Below are positions 24,650-37,800 of a stretch of DNA of 64,000 nucleotides, one piece after another. The position numbers were made by a program, and so were the translations under genes. Below the pieces are notes generated by a model. The model saw nothing but the letters and a program-made list of their open reading frames with translations. It did not search any database and was not told the origin of the DNA. The first letter of the stretch is position 1; each line of letters starts with the position of its first letter. The stretch is from Calycina herbarum (taxonomy: Eukaryota; Ascomycota; Leotiomycetes; Helotiales; Pezizellaceae), in the NCBI GenBank assembly GCA_001414485.1, contig LLEY01000003.1:372001-436000 (forward strand), written 5' to 3'.

Positions 24650-26190
24650 AATCTCTCTATTATATCTATAAATCTTTATAGAGGTAGGAAGTCTTTTTGT
24701 TTTAAGTTTATAGAACTTCGCTAAATCGTAGCCGAATTAGACGTCTATAAAAGAGAATATATTTGCTCTAAGGTTACTAAGAGTAGTAGTTTATATACTA
24801 TATCTATTAATTATTATTATACTAGGTAAAGTAAACGCTTTTCTACTAACTAATAACTGTAGATTAATCTTAGAGAGATTAATCCTATATTTACCTAAGG
24901 TAGAGTCTTCTCTTAGGTATATTTGTTTTCTAACTTAGATCTAGCTTCTTCTTCCTTCTCTAACTCGCTTAAGTCTACCTTCTTATAAACTCTTAGCTAT
25001 AGGTAAGACTTAATATAATAGCCGACTTCTCTATAGTTATAATATATATTAGTAGAGAGGTAAATACTAGCTACGCGAGTAGGAATTTCTAGAGAACGTG
25101 TAGCTATAGCCGTATTTGTAGCTGTAGTAGGTAGATACTTACTTATACGCTTTCTAGTCTTTTCTTCTATAATATCTTATAGGTCGTTGTCGACGCTACT
25201 AGTAAGAGTGTAAAAGAGGTCTATATCTCTCTTAGCTTAAAGTCTAATAACTATAAGAGCTTGTTAGAGGTTAATAGTTAACTTATTAAAAAGGTTGTTA
25301 ATTCTGTCTTACTTTAGAGCCTTAGACTCGTCTGCCAGCTTCTAGAACTTTACTTAAAACTCGTAGAACGTCTCTTAAGCTATTTATAGTTCTTAGTACT
25401 TCTTATAAGCCTTGTTACAAACGTATAGACTAACTATAATATTACGAAGGTAAGCTAGTATCTCGTTATAAGTAGTGAATCGGTTATTAGCATCGAACTT
25501 ATATTTTAAGTAAATATAATTACGTGCTTAGCTAGTAGTAGTATAATATACTAGGTTTATCTTTACCTTCTCAGATTTGAAGTAGTCGGTATTAATATAT
25601 AGCTTTGCTATAATTTCAGTCTTCTAGGTATTATACGTGATCTGGTCGTCTTCTATTATAAACGTATATAGATTCTCTACTTTACTAGTCTTCTTAGAAG
25701 ACTAGGTAGCAGGAGTAGATTAGGTAACCTTTTTAGCTTTAAACTCTATAAAGGTGTATTTACAGTGTATATACATTTCTACTGCTTAAAAGGTAGATCT
25801 AGTATTAACTTTAAAGTAGTAGACCTTATCTATAAGAGTAGTTATTATCCAAAGGATTTATTATAAGGTATTATCGACTATAAGAGGAGGAGATGACTTA
25901 GACTTTGCTGCTGTAGAAGAGCTAGCAGTAGCCTTACTAGTAGGTAGAGGTAGTAGTGCTATAGCTTAGGAAGAGGTCTTGGTCTTTCGAGAGCTAGTGT
26001 TAATAGTAGGTAGTAAAGGTAAAGGTAAAGGTAGAGGCTCTTTATTCGATTGCTTATTAAGCTAGCTAAGAGAGAAGCGTTGTAACTTGTTACCGCGTAC
26101 GAAGGGATTTGCTATAAGATGAATATATATGTTTTCGTTCGTTAGTTTTAGGATATTTATATACCTTCCTAGGCGAGAGTGTGAGTTTAG
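24650..26190 (-). pseudogene. Gypsy-C gag remnant
   Basis: On the minus strand a gag-like helical region (FYEF.VKFQKLADESKALK near 25360) is followed by INNLFNKLT, then a degenerate zinc knuckle YYNYREVGYYIKSY near 25020, where the Cys and His positions are now Tyr. It lies directly inside the 5' LTR at 26197. The frame is interrupted at 24640 by the Gypsy-B insertion. Confidence 0.75.
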
Positions 26191-26196
26191 TTTTAG

Positions 26197-26379
26197 TATA
26201 ACAGCTCTCTACAAATGTACTAAAAGAGATACTTATAGAATAGTACTTATATTCGAAGAAAACTAAACTAAAGAGAGAAGAGGAGAGTTAGTACGCTCTG
26301 TCTCTATTTATATACACTAAGCGAGACTTCGGTAGAACCTCGGCACGTGATCCAGTCGTATGTGACTGGGACTGTTATA
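26197..26379 (-). repeat. Gypsy-C 5' LTR
   Basis: 183 bp, partner of 13461-13643. It retains CTCGGCACGTGATCC and GTGACTGGGACTG, so it escaped RIP better than the left copy. Confidence 0.9.
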
Positions 26380-26384
26380 GTATA

Positions 26385-29300
26385 CGCTTCTAATATTCCT
26401 ATCTCTACAACTCTACTAGCAGTAGCTTTTACAACTCTACTAGCAGCTTTTATAACCTAGAACGCTCTTATAAACTAACTAGCTATAGACAGCTATTCTA
26501 GTAATAGCTAGATAGACAACCCTGCCTTTATACTTAGTAATCTTATAAAGTTATACTCGGATAAACAAAAGTATAATAGTAAAGAAGACAACTTTAAGCT
26601 TAAGTTAAGAATATTCAAGGATATATATAATCGTTATAGTATATTACCTTTAGTATATAACCTTGCCTTCTCGATTATACTTAAGAGTTAGATATTAAAC
26701 CACTTTTATACTAGTATCTTTAAGAAAGGAACTAATTAGTTATATAACGATCTTTCTACTACTATCTAGTTATATTTTAAGAATAAGCTATACTCGAGAG
26801 ATTAATTCTCTAAGTAGAATCGTATTACATTTTTATATATAAAGACTAAGCCGGAATATTCAGAAAAGACTCCTAGCTAGTGCTTTAAGAAGATACTATC
26901 TAAATTAGAAGAACTTTGCTATAGACTTCCTAAGAATATATAAAGCGATAGATAATTAGCTAATAAGCTGCTTATTATATACGAGGAAGCACTAGAATAC
27001 CGAAGTATATACTCGATCTTACTATAAAACTCGTTACTTTAAAGTACTATTACTTTTTTAAGAAGCTCTATTTATAATTACGAAGTAAGCTACGTATTAA
27101 ATACTAAGACTTTGATAACCGATCGTTACTTCTATAAGTATAACAATTCTAGTAATTCTTATAACCACTAGTATAAATACAAGAGTAATAAGTGTTATAT
27201 ATATAGAAAGGAAGGCTACCGATCTTAGAACTATACTTAAGAAGAGTAGGATTATTACTTTACTAAATAGTAAAAGAATAATAGAACTAACTTCTATAGA
27301 AAGGATAGTAGCTTTATTAAGAAGATCTACTATACTTATATTACTAATATCGAATATATAGAAGAAGAAGATATAGCTAAAACACTCTAGACAATAGTAA
27401 TAGAGAATAGTAGAAGTGATTTAGATAGTAATATTATCTACTACGAGGTTATCTACTACTTAATTACTTTTGTCGGATATATTAATAATTCGAGCGTATA
27501 AACTCTTACTACCGGTTTAATAAACCTAGTATAAGATTACACTTCTACTAGATTTATTCTACTACTAATTCTAGATACTATATCTTATAAGTTTATAAAA
27601 GAAGTATTTATATCTACTACTAAGAAGTATATACGAGATTACTTCTTTAGAGTTATAATCGATACTAGCGTAGAAGGAAAGTCAAGTATAGGATACGAGT
27701 AGTACTTAGTATATACTAAACACGTCTAGAATATCTCTATTAACGAAAGTACTAAAGACTAGATTAGTATATAATTCAGTAAAGACTATATATTCTCTCT
27801 AGGATCGATTACGATTAGTATACTAATCGGCTATACGGAATTCTATATTATATATTTAGATATACTATTTATTATATATTTAGATATACTATTTATTATA
27901 TATATTAATAATATAGACCGTTTACACGTCTCGCTTAATAACCTCTAAAACGTTCTTATTTAGAAAGATAGAAAGAGTTAGAAAGTAGAACGTTTTAGAA
28001 TTATACAACGATTCGGACATCTCTTTCTACTCTAGAATAAGGCTATATATAACCTCGTATAAGAATCCCTATATTACCTTATAGATATCGATATTAGACG
28101 CCTCTATAAGCGCTTTAGTTACCTATCTATACTACGCTTATAGCGTGTACTCGAGCGTGCCGGTTACGATATCAAGTAAGACATTCTATAACACCTTACT
28201 AAATACTATAAGTATTACTAAAAGCATAGAAAGTCACCTAGCCGATTCAAATTTACACTCTACGATAATATTAAGTTTAATTATAATATAATTATAGATA
28301 TCTTCTTTTTAGAAGAGAAACCTATATTATATATTATAGATCAAGGAACTTAATACTAATCTAGAGAGTTCCTACTAGATATAAGTATAAAGAGTACCTA
28401 GGAGATCTTCTAAAAGAGTTAGATTAATACCTATTTAAGATCTTCTAACTATATTACTATAGACGTTAGAAATAACTTTATTATAAAAGAATTCAAGAGA
28501 TACGCTAATTCTATAGAAATTAAAGTTAAAACCGTACTAGTAGAAGTATATAACTCTATTAGTATAGTAGAACGATACTATAGACCGATTCGCTATATTT
28601 ACTTAATTATCTAAGAATAACGACCTAGCCTTGTAAAGGCCTCCGCTCTCTAAATAGCTTTTAAAGCTATTAATAATATAGTAGAATCTAACGGTTTAGT
28701 ACCTACTTTACTTATTTATAGTATCTACCTCTATATAGCTGAGAATAATACCTCTTCGTATATAATTTCCTAGAGATCTAAGACGTATAAGAAGGCTACT
28801 AAGGAAGTACGTAAGTTACTCGCTAAGCGATAAGTTAACGATACTCTTAATACTCGGAATAGTCTCTTACTTAGTAGAATTAAAGAACTACTACTAAACT
28901 CTAAAGTACTCGTCTAGTATAAGTATAAAAAGTACTAGACTAGCCTCTTTTTATTATAAGAAATCGAAAATAAGAACTATATCGTATTACTACTAAGTAG
29001 TTCTATAAGATTTAGATCTACAGTAGTAAAGCTATACTTCGAAGAAGTCTTTAAAGACTCTAGAACAGCACCGGCAGTTAGAGATATTTCTAGAACGACA
29101 CCGTCGTTTAAGATAATACTACAATCCTAAGGAACTAAGCCTTAAGAGAAGCCTCGATCCTACCTACGAACTCGATACTAACTTCACTAGTCGCAAGTCT
29201 AATAATAAGATAACCTTACCGATTCTCTAGAATTAATAATAGAACTAGTCTAGAAGCGTAGACAAGGAAGACTACGAAAGCACCTAAGACTATAAAATAA

Positions 29301-30960
29301 GCCTTTCGAGACTCTGTTTTAAGAGATAGACGCTTTTATTAATAAAACTAAGAGCTACGTTACTATTAGCGATATCGAGACTTTCCTCTCTTCTATTAAA
29401 GAGGAATACGATATTAAAGTATTCGTAGCTAATAATAGTATAATATACGTCGAGTTATAATAGAAGGAAGTTAATAGACTAACTAATCGAGGCGTCTTTA
29501 AGATCGTTACCTAGGATAACCTGCCTTCTAACGCTAGAATCTTTAGATTATAGTTCGTAGATAATATTAAATTTAAGAGTATAGCACTTGCTTTTACAAA
29601 GTTAAGACTAGTTATCTAAGTATATAATAATAATAGAAAGTTCTTAGTCCTTACCTAGGCCTCTATAATCCAAAGAGTAAGCTAAAGAATCATTCTTATA
29701 CTTATAGTAGTATACTCGGATTTACGAGTTTATATTCGGGATATTATATAAGTATATACCTAGTTACTTACGGAACTAAATCGAAAGTTCTTTATATACC
29801 TACTAAAAGAATACTCTTAATAGAAGGATATATTCTTTGAAGTAATTAAGCTATTATATAGTATTCTAGAGGCTAGAAACCACTGGTTTATAATATACTA
29901 TAAATACTATACTACAAAGCTTATAATAGAATAATCTACTTTCGACCTCTGTCTTTTATATACTAAACGATTAGATAGATCTTTTAGAGTAGTAGGACTT
30001 TAAACTAACGATACTCTTATACTTATAAATAATGCTTTTATAGCTAAGAAAGAAAGTACTATTAAGGAAGCTAGATTTTTATTAAAAGATAGACGAGAAC
30101 TTATAATTATCTATCTAATCTAGTTTAATAAAGAGCTAATTAGTAAGTATATAGATAGCTTATTTACGCTTATCTAGGATTATATAAAGCACTTGAAATT
30201 AGTATAAAAGGCGCTAGCGGAGATATCTAATACTAAAGGCACTTCTTATATAGTATCTACTAAGGATTAATATATTACTTAGCGTACTTGTAGAGTATAT
30301 TTAGCAACAGTGTCCTAGCTAGAAGTAGTATTCGATTTGTTATATACTACCTAGATAACCGATCTATAAGAAGTCGATATTAGCCTTCTTAATAAGCGAA
30401 TTCAATAGCAAATCGACAATGCTATAAGAGGGCTTAAATACGTCAAATTAGACTAAAACTCGCTTAAATTATACGCTTTTATAAATAGCTCTTTTGCGAA
30501 TAATAAGGACTTATTATTATAAATCAGCTACGTTATAGTACTAGTAGACAAGGACGATAATACTAATATTTTACATTAGTCTTCTACTAAGTATAAAAGA
30601 GTTACTCGCAGCGTTTTAGCCTTAGAATTATATATAATAAGCTCTGGATTCGACGCTGCCGCTTCTGTTAAATCAACTCTAGAAAGTATCTTAGGCTTTA
30701 AGGTCTCGCTTATTATATATACCGATTCGAAGTCTATTTACGAATATATAGCTAAATTAGGCACTACTAAGGAGAAGCGCTTAATAATTAACGTTATATA
30801 CTTATAAGAAGTATATAAGTTAAAAGAGATTAACGAAATTAAGTAGATCGATAGTAAGAGTAATCTAGCGGATACTATAACTAAGAAGGATTATTATAAC
30901 GCTTTATAAAAGCTAATCGATACTAGTAAGCTAGATATTAAGCTTATAGAATAGGTGGAA
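26385..30960 (+). pseudogene. Copia gag-pol remnant
   Basis: The plus strand resumes after the GTATA duplication. A gag helix region (KLYSDKQKYNSKEDNFKLKL near 26540-26610) and a CCHC-type knuckle near 27190-27260 (KCYIYRKEGYRS..Y) are followed by protease (about 27540-27700), integrase (about 28000-28650), RT (about 29450-30200, with LQFVDNIKFK and LIIYLIQFNKE segments) and RNase H (about 30600-30930). The last includes LIIYTDSKSIYEYIAKLGTT and a typical Copia ending KQIDSKSNLADTITK. The frame is mostly recoverable if TAG/TAA are read as Gln/Trp. Confidence 0.9.
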
Positions 30961-31102
30961 CGGAATAAGAGATAATAAGACCTCTGAATAGAACGCTCTT
31001 ATTAGTCGAGGACATAGAATAGAGAGCTATGATTAGCTAGACGAGATAAGAGATTTTGATAATTTTTAGATAGTAACTTCCACCGTTTTGAAGAAGTGCT
31101 AG

Positions 31103-31251
31103 TGTTGGTATAATTAGAGTAAATAGCACTCTACGTAACCTTCTCGCTTAAGGTCTATTTAAGTAGACAGAGTAGCTAACTTTGCTCTATATATACGAAT
31201 GATAATATACTCTTTTTATATTATACTATTAGCTACTAAGTTATACTAATA
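31103..31251 (+). repeat. Copia 3' LTR
   Basis: 149 bp starting TGTTGGTATAATTAG and ending TATACTAATA; the GAAAC duplication follows at 31252-31256. Confidence 0.92.
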
Positions 31252-33089
31252 GAAACTTATATCTATTATATATTATTCTAAAATATTTAGCCTAGTATAA
31301 TAAAACTATAATATCTTTAATAAAGAATTACTTACTATAGTATTAGCTTTAGAATACTAGAGAGTCTATTTATAGCTAGTAAAGTACTAAGTTATAGTTC
31401 TATCTAACTATAAAAACCTTAGAACGTTTATAATAACTAAGGAACTTACGACTAGATAGTTAGCTAGATAGTTAGAGATATTAGAAGAATTTAATATTAT
31501 TATTTAATATATAAAGAGAATATTAAATACTCGAGCTAATACTCTTAGCTAGAAACCTAGATATAAGAGAAATAAAGAGTATAAGAAGATTATAATCTTA
31601 AAAACTCTTAAGAATAGAGATTTAGCCTCTATAATTTATAAAATCGCTACTATAAAAGATAAAAATCTATAGTAGGAAAAGATATAATAGATATAAGAAA
31701 GAAATTAACTAGAATTAACTAAATAGAAAGATATACTATCTAATCTAATTAATAAAAGAGATTTTACTAATATTTACTATATTATAAATAAGTGTAATAA
31801 CTAAGAAAGATATAGAAACGGAAAGTTATAGGTTCTAAAGTTATATATAAGAGAATTTATTAAAGAATATTATTTAGTACTAGCTTATAAACACTAGAGA
31901 GTTCGTCGAACTCTCTAGAGAATAAGATAATACTACTATATTAATCGATTATCTATAATAGTTAAAGAAGTAATAGTAGAATATAATACCTATACTAGGA
32001 ATAAAGCTTTCTACTATACTTCTTATAAACAGATAAATACTACTCTAATACTATAGATATCTTAGAAATCGATATCTTTAGATTTTATTATTAAATTACT
32101 AAAATCTAAAGATCTAATAATAGGAGTTAAGTATAATTTAATCTTAGTTATTATTAAATAACTTATAAAATATATAATTCTAATAGTATATATAAAATCA
32201 AGTATAGCTAAGGAATTAGTATTTGTATTCCTTAGAGAAGTAGTTTTAAAACATAGACTACTAGAAGAAATACTCTTAAATAGAGATAAACTCTTTATCT
32301 TAAAATTTTAGATCGCTTTTATAAAATAATTAGATATAAAAAGAAAGCTTTCTATAACTTTTTACTCTTAAATAAATAAAGGAAACGAATAGATAAATTA
32401 AGTAGTTGAAATATACTTTTATTATTATATAAACTACTAGTAAAATAATTAGATAGAACTACTATCTCTAGTATAGTTTACTTATAATAGTTTAGTAATA
32501 GAAATAACACTTATTATACTATTCTATAATAACTTTAGATATAAACTAATAGCGTATTAAGAACCGCTATCTACGACTATAGATAACTAACTTACTTATA
32601 TTTACATGTCGAAAATTAAAAATCTATATAAGAAACTTATAAAGAACCTATAATTCGTAGTAGAAAGAAACGTATACTACTATAACAAACGACGTAGTTA
32701 GGAGCTAATACTAAAAGAGAGAGATAAAGTCTACTTAATATAAAAAAACATCGATATAAAAAGACTAAGTAATAAACTAGACTATAAAAAACTTAGACTA
32801 TTTAAAATTAAATAAGTTAGAAGATCTTTAAATTATAAACTAGCGCTACTAAAGATAATAAATATCTACCTAGTATTCTATATATCTCTACTTAAACTAG
32901 TACTACTAGGAGCTCTACTAGCTTACTTATAGAAATTTAACTAGTAAACTTAAACGCCGAGTATAAAGTCGAGAGAATTCTTAACTATAGACTTATTAGA
33001 GAACAAATCAAGTACTTAATTAAATAGTTAAATTACCTATACTTAGAGAATATATAGGAGCTAAAAAGAAGCCTTAGCCGTTGCTTAGA

Positions 33090-33560
33090 AGTACTTTAGA
33101 AGTTCTACTAATAGAACCTAGAGCTGTCTAGAACTTAGAACTAGGATCGAGAAAAGAAATATTATTAGAAAGTATCTACTTAATAAAAGAAGCTATTTTA
33201 AAAGTAGAAAACTATAAGGACTTAGGAAGAGGACTCGAAGGAGAAGGACTTAGAGAAGTAATAGAGAGTCGTTTACGTATAAGGCTAAAGAAAAATCGAT
33301 ATATAGATTTTCAAGATCTAGAAGAAGAAACGACGAGATAGCTAAGACTATTATAGAACCTTTTCAACCGAATATACTTAGAACAACGAGAGGATTTAGA
33401 AAGCTCTATAAAGTATTAATAGAACTGTTTATAATAAAAGAAATAAGTTGTTACTAGACGTTATATAGATTCGATTCGTATAGCGAGAGCTAGACGCTCT
33501 TTTTATTTAGTATAAGAAGAGGATATATTTATATATAAAGAAAGGTTAATATCTTTCTAA
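33090..33560 (+). pseudogene. Extra sense-strand module at the 3' end of Gypsy-A
   Basis: Downstream of the chromodomain the plus strand keeps a long frame, open for about 80 codons except for TAG sites. It has acidic and basic charged stretches (GSRKEILLESIYLIKEAI, YKDLGRGLEGEGLREV, RIRLKKNRYIDFQDLEEE). This sequence has no counterpart in Gypsy-B or Gypsy-0, which carry the antisense frame in the same place. Family not recognised. It ends before the polypurine tract at about 33608. Confidence 0.55.
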
Positions 33561-33618
33561 CGATATATTTTAAGATTATATTCTAATATAGAGACACGCT
33601 AGGCTAAGAAGGGGATAG

Positions 33619-34080
33619 TGTTACGAATTATAAGCTAATACGTAAGTAAGTAAAGTCTAGACAACGCTCTAATAGAATAAATACTATTATAACTCTGAAA
33701 GGAAGTAGAGATTAAATATAGAAGAATATATAATCCTAGGGATCTTATTACAGTTATATCACGTGACTCGGTTAAGAGCAGTTAGGTAATAGAGTCTAGT
33801 TTTAAAGAGCCTTAGAAATAGAGTTAGACTCTATTTTCAGAAATCCTACTAAGTAGAACTCTAATATAAACGAAGGTTCTATATAAGACTAGTACGTCTG
33901 TTATTAGATAGAAGCTTCGTACTTAACTTTAGTTATTAATCTTATTATCTTATTTAATATCTTTAATATAAGTAACGAGTTCACTTCTAAGTAAACAACC
34001 TAGTATATCTATACTTCTTACTTATATACTAATCTTTAAGACTTAGTTATCTTTGTTTAGTTCGTTTAAGTTTCGTTATA
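33619..34080 (+). repeat. Gypsy-A 3' LTR
   Basis: 462 bp; it begins TGTTACGAATT and ends TTTCGTTATA, followed by the ATATA duplication. It retains CACGTGACTCGG in U3, where the 5' copy reads TATATAACTCGG, a pure RIP difference. Confidence 0.93.
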
Positions 34081-34858
34081 ATATAGTTCTTTCTTAGATT
34101 TATAAACTTCTATTATTTGTTTATTAGAGACTATATAAAGATTACTAAACTAATATTAGTACTAGTTAAAAAAGCTATTAAATTTATTTAGAATAAATAA
34201 GCTAAGAAGGCTTTTTAGAGAATTAAGATAAGATTTATAGAAAAACTTATTTTATATAATTTTAACGTAGATAAACCTAGTATAGTAGAAATAGACGCTT
34301 TAGATATAGTAGTAGATATAATCTACTTATAACTAAATAATAAAAAGAAGCTTATATCTATTATATACTATTTAAAAACATTCGATCTAGTATAATAGAA
34401 CTATAGTATCTTTGATAAAGAATTACTTACTATAGTATTAACTTTAGAGTATTAGAGAATATATCTCTAAGAGGCGAAGTATATAGTTATAGTTCTATTA
34501 GACTATAAGAATTTAAGAACGTTTACTATAATAAAAGAACTTATAACTAAACGATTAGTAAGATAGTTTAAAATATTATTAGAATTTAATATTATTATAT
34601 ACTATATAAATAGAACGTTAAATACTTAAGTAGACGCTCTTAGCTAGAAACCTAGATATAAAGGAAATAAAGAGTATAAAAGAATTATAATCTTAAAAAC
34701 TCTTAAGAATAGAGATCTAGCGCTTATATTCTATAAAGTTACTACTATAGTAGAGTAGCTCTAGAAGCTTTAGTATAATAAAATTAAGAAAGTATTTAGC
34801 TTAAATAGCTAAGAAATTCTATTAGATATAAGAAGTAGAGAGGTAAAGAATAGGCTTA
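34081..34858 (+). pseudogene. Gypsy-0 RT/RNase H fragment, middle part
   Basis: Continues the element from 6787. After FLRF the plus strand gives the RT thumb and RNase H (KIIKLILVLVKKAIKFI, then LYNFNVDKPSIVEIDALD, and TLNTQVDALSRKPRYKGN-like sequence near 34620-34670). It is interrupted at 34858 by the Tad1 LINE and resumes at 40508 with integrase. Confidence 0.85.
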
Positions 34859-34899
34859 TCTCTTATAATATTATTATTCTTACGCTACGTAGGCTATAG

Positions 34900-37800
34900 G
34901 CCGAGCTCTAAGAGTAAGTAGTATATCTTCTATTCTAGTTTATAATATCTTTTAGCCTATTCTTCTTTATCTCTCGAGTTTCTTTATAAGTATACGATAC
35001 TTCTTTCTTAATTCCTACTACTATCTATCTAGAGCTCTTCTCTCTAACCTAGTAATAAACTAGAGAGGTAAGTTAAAGTACTTAACTGCTAAAGCGTGTA
35101 TTAGTAGTATAGAGAGCGTCTAAGCGCTCTCTTAAAACTAGCGGAGCCGGGGTCTTACTCTCCGACGCGCCTCGGCCCTCTCTTCCTCTTCCTCTCTTTC
35201 TCTTACCTCTTCCTCGCCTTCCTCTCTATCATCTTTGAGTAATTCTAGCGCTAGTCTATATTCCTAAAGTCTTCTAAGCTTAAGTAGCTAGGTAGTGATT
35301 CTCGGCGCTAGCTTCCTATTCGCTAGTACTTCTCTAAGCTCTCTTAAGTCTCTAATACTCTTTCTAAGAGCTCTTATAAGTACTTCTCTCTCTTATAGAA
35401 TATCTTAGTAGAATAGTACTAGATACTCTACCGTCTCTCTTCTGTCTATATACGTATACTATAGTATTAGCTAGCCTAGTACTTTTCATATAAAGAGGAA
35501 GGCGTTAAGCTCTATTACCTCTGTTCTTACCTAGACGAGTAGCGAGCTCTTTGCCTTAGTAAGCCCTTTATAGACTTTCTATAGCTCCTAGTTTACTAGG
35601 TCTACCTCGTCTAACGCTTTTATATACCGTGTCGGGTTCTTCTCTTAAGCTCTCTTTCTTTAAGCCTCTAGGCGTTCCTACTACTTTATAAGCGTAGTAT
35701 TATATCTAAAACCCTCTCTCTCTATTCTCTACTCTTCTTCCTATACTTGCCTCGCTCTCTAAGAGTATAGTATCGCTTTTCCTAGCTTTAATAGTCTTTC
35801 TCTTCTTCTTCTTAGCTACGTAGCTATATTCTTATAAGTACCTTAGATTAGCTTTCTTAGTTAAGACGTTTAGAATTTCTTTTTAAAAGTAGCTACTCGA
35901 AGATTAAGATAGAGGTCTACTAGAGTATAGTCTACCTCTATCTCTAGGCTCTAGATTAGAGTAGCTTTATATACTTCTATTACTACTTATAAACACTTCG
36001 ATTATTATATAAAGAAGCTTCTTACTATCCTCTTTATACTCTCTCCTTTTAGCGTTATATAGTACTAAGCTAACGCTTCTTATTACTACTATATATATTT
36101 ATCTTATATAGTAGTAATCGACGCTCTACGTCTTACTAGCGAGCCTTATAAGTGTAAATGTCTATATTATAAGCTTCTTCTATACTCTCTCTTTATATAC
36201 TTTCTAGTTTAGTTTTCTATTAAGCTTAACTCTAAAGAACCTTATATACTTAATTAGTATAAGCCTTATCTCTCTAAACTATACTATTTCTTTCTATAAA
36301 GCTCTTGTTCTTATAAAGTATATAAGTACTATCTTTTCTAGGCTAAAAGCTATCCCTCGCTTATTTACCTACTTATTATATACTTTCTAAGCTAACTCGA
36401 GTATTCTATAGTTTACTACTATACTTCTTAATATTATAAATAGGTTTATATTATCTACGAAGTCTACTATAATTAGCTTATCGATCCTCGCTAGGTTATT
36501 ATATAGTATTAAGGTAAAAAAGATAAACAGTATTAGAAATAGTACTAATTCTTATAGCACTTCTTATTCTAGACTTCTTTCGTCTACGAACCTTCTATTA
36601 AAGAATAGCGTAGCTTTATATTTTAAAAGAAAGCTTTCTATCTATATTACTACCTACTATAGTACTTTCTTCTTCTTTAGAGTATAGAGTAGCTATATAT
36701 AATCTACTCTATTAAATACCTCTACTATATCTAACTAAGCTAAGTGTCACGAATCACGTGCCAGAACGTGACGAAGTGAAGTCCAGGCGACGGCCTAATA
36801 GAACGAGCACTATTATAACTCTGAAAGAAAGAAAAGGATTAAATATAGTAAGATATATAATCCTAGGATCTTATTACAGTTATATCACGTGACTCGGTTA
36901 GGAGCAGTCAGGTGATAGAGTCTAGTTTTAAGGAGCCCTGGAAATAGAGTCGGACTCTATCTTCGGGACTTCTACTAAGAAGGACTCTAAACATAAACAG
37001 AAGGTTCTATATAAGACTAGTACGTCTACTATTAGATAGGAGCTTCGTACTTAACTTTAGTTATTAATCTTATTATCTTATTTGATATCTTTGATATAAG
37101 TAACGAGTTCACTTCTAAGTAAACAACCTATCGCGTCTATACTTCTTACCTATATACTAACCTTCGAGACTTAGTTATCTTTGTTTAGTTCGTTTAAGTT
37201 TCGTTATACTAAGGACGCGTAGCTCTTGTTTTCCTATACTATATATACTCTCTCTATTACTATTCTAATCGCTAGTTCTATATTCTAGTGCTTCTAGTTA
37301 CTTATTTATATCTCTAGAAGTATTATAGCGTCTTTTATAAGCTTCGTAAGCTTTTATACTATTACCTTCTTAATAATCTTATCTATAGTTAAGAGTAGCG
37401 CTATTAGCTAGTAAGCCTCTACTTTACCTTATTTCTCTATTATTTTACCTAGTTTTCTAAGTACTACTACTTTTATATAGTAGAAGTAGAATAGGAAGTG
37501 TTATAAGTAGAAGCTCGCTTCTGCTATTACTACGAGTATCTCTTAAAGTAGCTTATCGTACGCTTTTAGAAAGCCGTTTATAAGTATATCGAACCCTAGT
37601 ACTTTCTATAGTACTAATCTTATAGCTATCTTAATATATTTCTTAGTTACTTACTAGCTTACTTCGTACTTCTAAGAGAAGCTCTTAGAGCTCTATTCTC
37701 TGTTTAGAATACTAGAGTAGTCGGCTATTAATTCTAAGAAGAACTTCTCTATAAGAATATAAGTCTTATTCTTATAGTTCTTACCTTTTACTCTACTAAG

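Larger units (their letters stand above)
13461..26379 (-). mobile_element. Gypsy-C, minus-strand Ty3/Gypsy element interrupted by Gypsy-B
   Basis: LTRs of exactly 183 bp at 13461-13643 and 26197-26379 with terminal TGTAACAG...CTGTTACA, flanked by GTATA at 13456-13460 and 26380-26384. It is read on the minus strand: gag at about 26190-24650 (zinc-knuckle-like C.NC near 25010), then pol. Gypsy-B interrupts at 17405-24639, after which pol resumes at 17399 and runs to about 13660: RT near 16800-15900 (YLDDF then a second YLDDI-like box near 16200), RNase H, and integrase to about 14600. The polypurine tract on the minus strand, AAAGGAGGGGGTGG, immediately precedes the 3' LTR at 13643. Confidence 0.92.
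12293..31251 (+). mobile_element. Copia (Ty1-type) retrotransposon carrying Gypsy-C and Gypsy-B
   Basis: Identical-length short LTRs of 149 bp at 12293-12441 and 31103-31251, with the 5-bp duplication GAAAC at 12288-12292 and 31252-31256. Its own sequence is 12442-13460 and 26385-31102, about 6 kb in all. It sits in the RNase H region of Gypsy-A, whose frame resumes exactly after the second GAAAC. The leader carries a 35-bp minisatellite; the coding order (gag, protease, integrase, RT, RNase H) is that of Copia. Confidence 0.93.
6788..34080 (+). mobile_element. Gypsy-A, chromodomain Ty3/Gypsy element interrupted by two insertions
   Basis: LTRs at 6788-7251 and 33619-34080 (464 and 462 bp, TATTAC/TGTTAC...GTTATA), flanked by the 5-bp duplication ATATA at 6783-6787 and 34081-34085. 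The element's own sequence is 7252-10939, 12073-12292 and 31257-33618. Domains in order: gag (about 7255-8230, with LDLF.L and a degenerate zinc knuckle at about 8165-8215), protease (about 9640-9780, ending the D-S-G-A region before FISL), RT (about 10150-10930, with a degraded YLDD box near 10660), RNase H resuming after the Copia insertion, integrase (about 31700-32600), a degenerate chromodomain (about 32950-33090), then an extra sense-strand module at 33090-33560. The polypurine tract GAAGGGGATAG abuts the 3' LTR. All frames are riddled with TAG/TAA. Confidence 0.92.
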
